A stretch of DNA of 64,000 nucleotides, taken from positions 66,270-130,269 of the forward strand of contig CAKTEM010000008.1 of NCBI GenBank assembly GCA_934548045.1. The letters are read 5' to 3'. How positions within the stretch are numbered: the first letter of the stretch is position 1; every line of letters begins with the position of its first letter. The notes under the pieces are model-generated. The model saw only the letters and a program-made list of their open reading frames with translations. It was not told where the DNA came from and made no database searches. Of the stretch, positions 43,492 through 50,291 are shown piece by piece. This DNA comes from an uncultured Faecalibacterium sp. (GTDB lineage: Bacteria > Bacillota > Clostridia > Oscillospirales > Ruminococcaceae). The position numbers and the translations under genes are program-made.

Positions 43492-44408
43492 TCAAACAGC
43501 TTGGCGGCGTCCAGCTTGGCCGGGATACGGGCGGCAATGGCATCCCGGATGAGTCCCTGTTCGTAGGAATCGAACGCCTTGTTGGTGATGCCCATGTCCA
43601 GCGCGGCACCGGCCGGGATGCCCCGGCGCATCAGCCGCAGGGCGTCCAGCATACCGCGAAGGTCAAGAGCTTTCGTCGAAATTTCCGCACTGTCGCACTT
43701 TTTCTGTAAGTCGAGGAAGAGCATCGAGAACTGATGGACATACTTTGAAGTCAAATCGGGGAACTGCGCACGGAGCAGTTTTTCGAGGTTTTCTTCGGTG
43801 ATGGTCGGCATTTGGATGACGACGAAACGGGAAGTTAAAGCCTCGTTCAACTCCCGGGTGCCGGCATAGCCATAGTTCATGGTCGCGATGAAGCGTGTCT
43901 CCTCCGCCAGTGGGATGCGCTCGTAGCCGGGAACGTCGATGGCACGGCGGAAGTCCAGCACGGCGTGCAGAACGGCCAGAGCCTCGTTTTTCGCCATGTT
44001 GATCTCATCCAGCACGCCGAAGCCGCCGCACTGAGCGCAGCGGTAGACCGGTCCCTGCCGGAAGGTCACCTGACCGCCCTCGAACGTGTCCATGCCGATG
44101 AGGGAAGCCGCGTCCATGTTGACGTGGAAGGAGATATCCCACGCCGGACGCCCAAAGGCTGCGGCGAGGTTCTCCGCCAGCACGTTTTTGCCAGTCGCCT
44201 TGCCGCCGGCCAGCAGCAGATTCTCGCCGCAGAGCAGAGCGGCCAGAGCCTCTTCCCAGACGTCTTTTCCATAATAGGTAAAGGCAGGCGAGGGGATACG
44301 GGCGGCCAGAGCCGGGTCGAGCGGATGTGCCGCGCGGTATTCTTCGACCACCGAAAGCAGGTCGGGCCGGATGCCCTCCTGCCGCAGAGTTTCCATGAGT
44401 TCAGACAT
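43488..44408 (-). CDS. MoxR-type AAA+ ATPase
   Basis: 306 residues. The Walker A loop is GGKATGKN (about residues 68-75), where Asn replaces the usual Ser/Thr after Lys. Walker B is GVLDEINMAKNEAL, sensor 1 is FIATMNYGYAGTRELNEAL, and an arginine-finger-like SRFVVIQMP follows. Overall order fits MoxR/CbbQ/NorQ proteins. The ATG at 44408 is preceded by GAGAAGGTG. It is coupled to the VWA gene by a four-base overlap; the two should form a MoxR/VWA chaperone pair. Confidence 0.85.
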   Translation of the reverse strand: MSELMETLRQEGIRPDLLSVVEEYRAAHPLDPALAARIPSPAFTYYGKDVWEEALAALLCGENLLLAGGKATGKNVLAENLAAAFGRPAWDISFHVNMDAASLIGMDTFEGGQVTFRQGPVYRCAQCGGFGVLDEINMAKNEALAVLHAVLDFRRAIDVPGYERIPLAEETRFIATMNYGYAGTRELNEALTSRFVVIQMPTITEENLEKLLRAQFPDLTSKYVHQFSMLFLDLQKKCDSAEISTKALDLRGMLDALRLMRRGIPAGAALDMGITNKAFDSYEQGLIRDAIAARIPAKLDAAKLFE

Positions 44409-44592
44409 GAACGACACCTTCTCATTCTTTTGCGGTTGGCAGTGCCAAACCGTTTGTTCAGCCCTATCATAGCACAATCGGCGGCCCTTGTGTAGGGGCG
44501 AAAAGCCAAGATTCGGCAAGGATTTGAACAGAACGTGAAAATAATTTAAGAAACTTTTGGCCGAAGCGTGAAGGTTTCATGACCGAAACAAA

Positions 44593-44621
44593 TTGACACA
44601 GGACCGAAAATACGATAGAAT
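44593..44621 (+). promoter_or_regulatory. Promoter of the AGCS symporter gene
   Basis: TTGACA (44593-44598), 17-base spacer, TAGAAT (44616-44621), close to consensus, 40 bases before the start codon. Confidence 0.75.
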
Positions 44622-44661
44622 ACTTTTTGTTATGTCAAATTTATACAAAGGGTGATAAAGT

Positions 44662-46059
44662 ATGATCGAGACGATCACAGCGGTCAATCAGGCCGTCAAT
44701 AATTTCATCTGGGGCATCCCGGCGATGGTCTGCATCATCGGCGTGGGCTTGCTGCTCAGTGTGCGGACACATTTTTTGCAGATCCGTAAATTTCCGTATG
44801 CCATCAAAACGACCATCGGACGCATTTTCCGCAAGAAGGATGCTTCGGATGGTGCGATGACGCCGTTTCAGGCTGTCTGTACCGCGCTGGCGGCAACGGT
44901 CGGTACCGGCAACATCGCCGGCGTCGCCGGCGCAATTGCCATCGGCGGCCCGGGCGCAGTCTTCTGGATGTGGTGCTCGGCACTGCTTGGCATGTGCACC
45001 AAGTTCTCCGAAGTCACGCTGGCCGTTCATTTCCGGGAGCGGAACAAGAACGGTGAGCTGGTCGGAGGCCCCATGTACTATATGAAGAACGGCCTTGGCC
45101 CCAAGGGGCAGTGGCTGGCGATTATCTATTCCCTGTTCGGCGTTCTGACCGTCTTCGGTACTGGCAACGCAACGCAGGTCAACACCATCGTCACCGCCAT
45201 CGACTCGGCCGTTCTGTCCTATGCGGACAGCGTAAAAGACCTTCTGCCGACCCTGAACCTCATCGTCGGTGTCGTCGTGGCGATGCTGGTCGCAATGGTC
45301 TTGCTGGGCGGCGTCAAGCGCATTGGCAGCGTGACCGAAAAGCTGGTGCCGTTCATGGCTCTGTTCTATGTCGTGCTGGCTCTGGGCGTCGTCATCCTGA
45401 ATATCCAGCGGTTCCCGGCGGTCCTGTCCTCCATCGTGCTGGGCGCATTTAACCCGAAGGCTTTTACTGGTGGTGCTATCGGAAGCATCTTCCTCAGTAT
45501 GCAGAAGGGCGTTTCCCGTGGCATCTTCTCCAACGAAGCCGGCCTCGGTACTGGCTCCATCGCCCATGCCTGCGCTGACACCAAAAAGCCGGTCAAACAG
45601 GGCATGTTCGGTATCTTCGAGGTCTTTGCAGATACCATTGTCATCTGCACCTTGACCGCGATGGTCATCCTGTGCAGCGGCGTGCCGGTCAACTACGGCA
45701 GTGCCGCCGGTGCGGAGCTGACCATCTCCGGCTTCACCGCGACCTACGGCGGCTGGTCGTCCATCTTTACGGCGGTGGCTCTCTGCTGCTTTGCCTTCTC
45801 GACCATCATCGGCTGGGGCCTGTACGGTGCGCGCTGCATCGAGTTCCTTTTCAAGACCGATAAGGTCGTCCGCCCCTTCCTCGTGGTCTACTCCTTCGTC
45901 GCCATTCTGGGCGCAACGGTCGACCTCGGTCTGCTGTGGAGCATCGCCGATACCTTCAATGGCCTGATGAGCATCCCGAACCTCATCGCTCTGCTTCTGC
46001 TCTCCGGCACCGTGGTGAAACTCGTCAACGACTTCTTTGCGACGGAAGGCAAAGTTTAA
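44662..46059 (+). CDS. Sodium:alanine/glycine symporter (AGCS family)
   Basis: 465 residues, about eleven helices. The family signatures CTALAATVGTGNIAGVAGAIAIGGPGAVFWMW and FSNEAGLGTGSIAHACADT are complete, as is the middle PMYYMKNGLG. AGCS proteins import alanine or glycine (in some cases glutamine) with Na+. The gene is monocistronic behind a near-consensus promoter. No riboswitch was recognised in the 253-base gap upstream. GGGTGATAA gives a modest ribosome binding site. Confidence 0.93.
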   Translation: MIETITAVNQAVNNFIWGIPAMVCIIGVGLLLSVRTHFLQIRKFPYAIKTTIGRIFRKKDASDGAMTPFQAVCTALAATVGTGNIAGVAGAIAIGGPGAVFWMWCSALLGMCTKFSEVTLAVHFRERNKNGELVGGPMYYMKNGLGPKGQWLAIIYSLFGVLTVFGTGNATQVNTIVTAIDSAVLSYADSVKDLLPTLNLIVGVVVAMLVAMVLLGGVKRIGSVTEKLVPFMALFYVVLALGVVILNIQRFPAVLSSIVLGAFNPKAFTGGAIGSIFLSMQKGVSRGIFSNEAGLGTGSIAHACADTKKPVKQGMFGIFEVFADTIVICTLTAMVILCSGVPVNYGSAAGAELTISGFTATYGGWSSIFTAVALCCFAFSTIIGWGLYGARCIEFLFKTDKVVRPFLVVYSFVAILGATVDLGLLWSIADTFNGLMSIPNLIALLLLSGTVVKLVNDFFATEGKV

Positions 46060-46167
46060 TTATAAAGGGTATAAACCAAAGTGTGCCGAAAAGGAAAAAG
46101 ATTGTGAAAATCAAACGAAACTTAGTTGCTTCGACAAAAAATCACAAGGTTCCTTTCGATTCAACCC

Positions 46168-46196
46168 TTGACAAGAACGCTTTTGGGGTTAATAAT
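46168..46196 (+). promoter_or_regulatory. Promoter of the InlB-repeat/peptide locus
   Basis: TTGACA (46168-46173), 17-base spacer, AATAAT (46191-46196), about 130 bases before the start of the secreted protein. Confidence 0.7.
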
Positions 46197-46328
46197 ATCC
46201 ATATAAACAGTGAATTTGCTGTGAACAGCAGATGAATTGTTGGCAGAGGCTGTATGTTTGGACGATGCGCAGAAAAACAGCAGCCGATGCCGAACCATTT
46301 ACTTATCAAAGAGCAAGGGAGATCGTAC

Positions 46329-46799
46329 ATGAAACAGCTTCTGAAAAGGCTTGCACTCTGTGTGGTGACGCTGGCACTGGTTTGCGGACTGACACCGGCA
46401 GCTTTTGCGGCAGGTGCGGATTACTACGATATCTATCTGGAGACTCAGGGCGGCTTCTGCGATGAGCTGATGGTGTTCGCCTATAAGTTTGGAAACGGAT
46501 ACTATTACCTCAACGAACTGCCGACTCCGACACTGGAGGGCTATCGTTTTGAGGGCTGGTATGATGACCAGGTAGGCGGCAAAAAGGTGACACAGCTGTA
46601 TAATTTCAAAGGGGATACCACGCTGTATGCGCATTGGCGTGCAGACCCGACAGCAACGGCTGCGGCAGCTGGAAAGACCGACACGACCCAGACGCTGACC
46701 CCTGTTGAGACGACAGTTCAGGACAAGGTGATCGCGTGGACGATCGTCGGTGTGACAGTTGCGGCTGCAACATTGGTCCTAGTTTTGACGAACCAGTAA
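46329..46799 (+). CDS. Secreted InlB B-repeat protein with C-terminal membrane helix
   Basis: 156 residues. Signal peptide (MKQLLKRLALCVVTLALVCGLTPAAFA, cleavage near residue 27), then one InlB B-repeat / Listeria-Bacteroides repeat (LPTPTLEGYRFEGWYDDQ, ending TTLYAHWR), an Ala/Thr-rich stalk and a C-terminal hydrophobic helix (about 131-153) without an LPXTG motif. Such repeats occur in cell-surface adhesin-like proteins; here a single repeat sits on a short membrane anchor. It lies 45 bases before the double-glycine peptide gene and probably shares its transcript. Confidence 0.78.
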   Translation: MKQLLKRLALCVVTLALVCGLTPAAFAAGADYYDIYLETQGGFCDELMVFAYKFGNGYYYLNELPTPTLEGYRFEGWYDDQVGGKKVTQLYNFKGDTTLYAHWRADPTATAAAAGKTDTTQTLTPVETTVQDKVIAWTIVGVTVAAATLVLVLTNQ

Positions 46800-46844
46800 A
46801 AAGCCGATTCTGAAAAACGGTTATTTAAGAAAGGAAAATGCACT

Positions 46845-47093
46845 ATGACGAACTATGAAATCAAGATGCCCGCAGGCTATGCAGCAATCGAAGAAGAAGA
46901 GATGACCTACCTGGTCGGCGGCGCAGATCCTCAGTGGCTGTCTTACCTGAAGAACGTCGGCACCACCTTCAGCTACATTGCTCGTGTGTTCTCTTCCGTG
47001 AACTCCATCATCAACAATGTCAGCACCATCTACAACTCGATCGTCTGGCTGAACACCAACGTTCCGAGCCTGTTCGGCACCAGCAAGGCTTGA
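46845..47093 (+). CDS. Small peptide with double-glycine leader, bacteriocin- or signal-like
   Basis: 82 residues. The N-terminal 26 residues end EEEEMTYLVGG, an acidic helix with a hydrophobic pattern before GG, as in leader peptides cut by PCAT/ComA-type peptidase-ABC exporters. The 56-residue core (ADPQWLSYLKNVGTTF..., NSIINNVSTIYNSIVWLN, NVPSLFGTSKA) is amphipathic and rich in Asn, Ser, Val and Ile, with no Cys, Lys clusters or lanthipeptide signature. AGAAAGGAAAATGC is the ribosome binding site, and a strong terminator follows. No immunity or exporter gene is adjacent. A class II-type bacteriocin or a secreted signal is the best guess. Confidence 0.65.
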   Translation: MTNYEIKMPAGYAAIEEEEMTYLVGGADPQWLSYLKNVGTTFSYIARVFSSVNSIINNVSTIYNSIVWLNTNVPSLFGTSKA

Positions 47094-47115
47094 GTTAAAG
47101 TTTAAAAGGTCGTTT

Positions 47116-47150
47116 AAAAACGCCGGTTCCTTCGGGAACCGGCGTTTTTA
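47116..47150 (+). terminator. Terminator after the double-glycine peptide gene
   Basis: AAAAACGCCGGTTCC pairs perfectly with GGAACCGGCGTTTTT around a TTCG tetraloop. Confidence 0.92.
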
Positions 47151-47167
47151 TGTGAGTCTATCAAAAG

Positions 47168-47221
47168 TACAAAAAATAAACCGCACCTGCATCGGACAAA
47201 TCCGAAGTACAGGTGCGGTTT
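47168..47221 (-). terminator. Terminator after the DUF1846 gene
   Basis: AACCGCACCTG / CAGGTGCGGTT stem with inner TCGGA/TCCGA pairing; on the minus strand TTTATTTTTTGT follows. Usable in both directions. Confidence 0.85.
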
Positions 47222-47235
47222 TCTCATCTCAAAAC

Positions 47236-48726
47236 TTATTTCTTATGATACTTGCGGTCTTCCTCTTCATAGGCAGGCTCGCAGGTAAGGTACATGCCGA
47301 GACGCTTGAGGGTATCGGTATCCACGCTGGACAGGATGACAGTTGAGTGGATGTCGCAGCCCTTGAGGTTGGACAGCTGATGCAGAGCGGCAGCGGCAAC
47401 TTCGTTTTCGGCAGCGGAGCTGGACAGTGCGATAAGAATCTCATCGGTATGCAGACGAGGATTCTTGCTGCCAAGGTAGTTGGTCTTCAGGGTCTGGATG
47501 GGCTCGATGGCACGAGCGGACACGAGGTCGATCTCCTGATCGATGCCGGCCAGACGCTTGAGGGCGTTCAGCAGGGCAGAGGACGCCGCACCCAGCAGAG
47601 GACCGGTCTTGCCGGTGACAACGGTGCCGTCGGGCAGCTCGATAGCCGCCGCAGGCAGGCCGCCGGTCTTCTCTGAGACAGCGTGAGCCTGCTGCTCGAC
47701 CGGACGGGAGCCAATGGTCAGGCCGGCCTGATTCAGCAGGAGCTTGAGCTTGAACACCTCGCTGTCCTTCTCGCCGCCGATCTTCTGGTCACACAGAGCC
47801 TTGAAATAGCGGCGGACGATCTCATTCCGGGATGCCTCGCAGCAGACTTCATCATCGACGATGCAGTTGCCGGCCATGTTGACGCCCATGTCGGTGGGGG
47901 AGCGGTAAGGACTCTTGCCGGCGATCAGCTCGAACATCGCGTTGACGACCGGGAAGATCTCGATGTCGCGGTTGTAGTTGACCGTGGTTTTGCCGTAGGC
48001 TTCCAGATGGAACGGGTCGATCATGTTGACGTCGTTCAAGTCGGCGGTAGCAGCCTCATAAGCGAGGTTGACCGGGTGCTTGAGGGGCAGGTTCCAGATG
48101 GGGAAAGTCTCGAACTTGGCGTAACCGGCCTTCACACCGCGCTTGTATTCGTGGTAGAGCTGAGACAGGCAGGTCGCCATCTTTCCGCTGCCGGGGCCGG
48201 GTGCGGTGATAACGACCAGCGGACGCTCCGTTTCGATGTAGTCGTTCTTGCCGTAGCCCTCGTCGCTGACGATTTTTTCCACGTCGTTGGGGTAGCCCGG
48301 GATCTTGTAGTGGCGGAAGGTGCGGATGCCAAGGCCGTTCAGCTTCTTCTCGAAGGCTTCGACTTCGGGCTGGGCGGTGTACATCGTCAGGCAGACGCTG
48401 CCGACGAAGAGGCCGACACCCTGAAACGCGTCGATGAGGCGAAGCACATCGAGGTCGTAGGTGATGCCAAAGTCGCCGCGGACCTTGTTGCTCACGATGT
48501 CCTCCGCACTGATGACGATGACGATCTCGGCCTGATCCTTCAGCTGCAGCAGCATCTGCAGCTTGGAATCGGGCTGGAAGCCGGGCAGCACACGGGAAGC
48601 GTGATAATCGTCGAACAGCTTGCCGCCAAACTCGAGGTAGAGCTTGTTGTCGAACTGTGCGATGCGCTCCCGGATATGCTCCGACTGCATCTTAAGGTAT
48701 TTGTCGTTATCAAATCCTTTTTTCAT
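47236..48726 (-). CDS. DUF1846 domain-containing protein
   Basis: 496 residues, full length for DUF1846, a conserved cytoplasmic Firmicutes family of unknown role with a P-loop-like GPGSGKMATCLSQLYHEY near residue 175. Other conserved stretches are KVRGDFGITYDLDVLRLIDAF, FETFPIWNLPLKHPVNLAYEAATADL and GVNMAGNCIVDDEVC. Structures in this family suggest a nucleotide- or phosphosugar-related fold, but no reaction is established. The ATG at 48726 follows GGAAAGGACAACAC; longer in-frame starts are less plausible. Single gene with terminator. Confidence 0.85.
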   Translation of the reverse strand: MKKGFDNDKYLKMQSEHIRERIAQFDNKLYLEFGGKLFDDYHASRVLPGFQPDSKLQMLLQLKDQAEIVIVISAEDIVSNKVRGDFGITYDLDVLRLIDAFQGVGLFVGSVCLTMYTAQPEVEAFEKKLNGLGIRTFRHYKIPGYPNDVEKIVSDEGYGKNDYIETERPLVVITAPGPGSGKMATCLSQLYHEYKRGVKAGYAKFETFPIWNLPLKHPVNLAYEAATADLNDVNMIDPFHLEAYGKTTVNYNRDIEIFPVVNAMFELIAGKSPYRSPTDMGVNMAGNCIVDDEVCCEASRNEIVRRYFKALCDQKIGGEKDSEVFKLKLLLNQAGLTIGSRPVEQQAHAVSEKTGGLPAAAIELPDGTVVTGKTGPLLGAASSALLNALKRLAGIDQEIDLVSARAIEPIQTLKTNYLGSKNPRLHTDEILIALSSSAAENEVAAAALHQLSNLKGCDIHSTVILSSVDTDTLKRLGMYLTCEPAYEEEDRKYHKK

Positions 48727-48822
48727 TTGTGTTGTCCTTTCCCTGTTTCCGAAACTTTTACAACAATGCACTTAGTATAGCATACCCGGCGGAGCAGTGC
48801 AATGAAATTTCGATGGAAAAAC

Positions 48823-48865
48823 CACGAAAAAACAGCTGGGCGGCTTGTTGGAACTGCCCAGCTGT
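48823..48865 (-). terminator. Terminator after the 48880-49017 small frame
   Basis: ACAGCTGGGC / GCCCAGCTGT stem; on the minus strand TTTTTTCGTGG follows. Its presence implies that something upstream on the minus strand is, or was, transcribed. Confidence 0.75.
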
Positions 48866-48879
48866 TATCGGAGAAAGAT

Positions 48880-49017
48880 TTAGAGGAACGCGAAGAGAAT
48901 GGATGCAATCAGCAGAACGATCGCGCCGCCGATACGGGAGGAGATCTGTGCGTACTGCGTTTTTGTTGATTTTATGATAATCGAAAACGAACCATTTGTT
49001 AAATCATACGTTTTCAT
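48880..49017 (-). CDS. Possible small one-helix membrane protein, or C-terminal remnant of a larger gene
   Basis: A 45-codon frame reads MKTYDLTNGSF..., KTQYAQISSRIGG and AIVLLIASILFAFL before the stop. The last 25 codons have GC-rich host-like codon use and encode an obvious membrane helix; the first 20 are AT-rich and have no convincing ribosome binding site. A good terminator lies 15 bases after the stop. Either it is a real small membrane protein or it is the tail of a membrane protein whose body has been lost. The remaining 620-base gap (48727-49348) shows no other gene; an AT-rich stretch near 49250 holds a TTGACG box without a clear partner. Confidence 0.4.
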   Translation of the reverse strand: MKTYDLTNGSFSIIIKSTKTQYAQISSRIGGAIVLLIASILFAFL

Positions 49018-49290
49018 AAAAATGAATTGAAAAACGGAATGGATAAAATTGGAAAATATAGCTTTTCAGGACGGAAGAACGGGCAGAGTGGCCGCAGAGA
49101 CGCTGGATGCAGGACCACAGAACAAAAAACGGCCCGGACGACAAAAACGACCATGCCGAAAACGACATGTTTACCATGCAAAAATGGAATAGTTGCTCTT
49201 TTTCAAGGCTTTTTCAAAGTGCTGAAAAATTGCCCCGATTTTCGTCAAAAATAACAATTGACGTAGAATCGAGGCGATTGGTGAGGAAAA

Positions 49291-49327
49291 CAAAAATCCC
49301 CCGTGCAGAGACATTCTGCACAGGGGA
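49291..49327 (-). terminator. Terminator after the LysR gene
   Basis: TCCCC.TGTGCAGA pairs with TCTGCACGGGGGA, followed on the minus strand by TTTTTGTTTT. Confidence 0.85.
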
Positions 49328-49348
49328 GAGATGGAAGGAAATGTTTTC

Positions 49349-50206
49349 TCAGGCTTTGCTGTGGGAACAGGCCATCCGGATGAATTCCCGTACCTGCGGC
49401 AGCTCAAACTCGCGCTTGCGGTAGAGCAGGTAGGTCGACCGGGTGAGCGGCGTGCCGTCCGCGAAGAAGAGCGGTTCGGCGATGCCCTTGAAGTAGGACA
49501 GGCAGATCTCCGGCACGATGCTCCAGCCCAGTCCGGCCTGCACCATGGACACACAGGCGGACAGGCCATCCACATTCAAAGGGCTTTTTGGCTCGAGCTT
49601 GTGTTCCATCAGCCAGCGCGCCTTCATGCTCATGTGTTCGGGGTTGGCATCGCGGCCGATGTAACGCAGCTCGTTGAGCGGCACATTAGCGGTTTCCGGA
49701 CTGCGGATGAGACAGACCGGCTCTCGCTCCAGCAGGATCTTGCCGTCATCCCAGTCGTACTCGCCGCGCACGATGGCGAGGTAGGCCCGGCCGTCTTGAA
49801 GCTTCTGCATACAGTTCCGGCTGTGGTCGCTGGAAACTTTCAGAGTGACGTTCGGATACCGTGCCGTGTACTCTGCAAGGATCTTCGGCAGGCGGTAATT
49901 CGAGTAGTCGATGGAAGCTTCCAGCCGTAGGGTTCCGCCGACCGTACCCTTGTTGAGCTGGATGCGGTTGCGGAGAGATTCAAACTCGTTGACCGTCTTC
50001 TGAATGGTCTCCCGGGCCGCCTCGCCGGCAGGGGTCAAGGTCACACCGTGCTTACTGCGCAGGAAGAGCGGCGCGCCCAACTCGGCCTCCATGTTCTGCA
50101 GCCGCTTGCTCAGGGTCGGCTGTGCCAGATAGAGCTTTTCTGCCGTGCGAGTCAGATTTCCCGTCTCCGCAAGGGTGAGGAAGATCTGAAGATCTTTTTC
50201 GTCCAT
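49349..50206 (-). CDS. LysR-family transcriptional regulator
   Basis: 285 residues. N-terminal winged helix-turn-helix (LQIFLTLAETGNLTRTAEKLYLAQPTLSKRLQNMEAELGAPLFLR) and a C-terminal substrate-binding domain (GGTLRLEASIDYSNYRLPKIL, LSACVSMVQAGLGWSIVPE). It lies 86 bases after the aconitase-like gene on the same strand. With the PrpF-like gene the set resembles E. coli ybhD (LysR), ybhJ (aconitase-like) and ybhH (PrpF-like). It probably senses an organic acid handled by those enzymes. The ATG at 50206 has only a weak GGACGG site. Confidence 0.9.
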   Translation of the reverse strand: MDEKDLQIFLTLAETGNLTRTAEKLYLAQPTLSKRLQNMEAELGAPLFLRSKHGVTLTPAGEAARETIQKTVNEFESLRNRIQLNKGTVGGTLRLEASIDYSNYRLPKILAEYTARYPNVTLKVSSDHSRNCMQKLQDGRAYLAIVRGEYDWDDGKILLEREPVCLIRSPETANVPLNELRYIGRDANPEHMSMKARWLMEHKLEPKSPLNVDGLSACVSMVQAGLGWSIVPEICLSYFKGIAEPLFFADGTPLTRSTYLLYRKREFELPQVREFIRMACSHSKA

Positions 50207-50291
50207 GTGATGTTCCGTCCTTTTCTCGCTTTTTACTTCAGTATAGCGTTTTGAGGACAGAAGTTCAAGTCCGGCACCGCTTTTCACGGGA

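Noticed and set aside
41731..44408. Nitric-oxide reductase activation genes (norQ/norD)
   Set aside because: The MoxR/VWA plan is shared by many pairs, and no nitric-oxide reductase is present in the window.
44409..44661. A riboswitch upstream of the AGCS symporter (for example glycine type)
   Set aside because: The leader between the -10 box and the start is about 40 bases, too short for a known aptamer, and I see no matching consensus.
46845..47093. Lanthipeptide or sactipeptide precursor
   Set aside because: The core has no cysteine, and no modification enzyme gene is adjacent.
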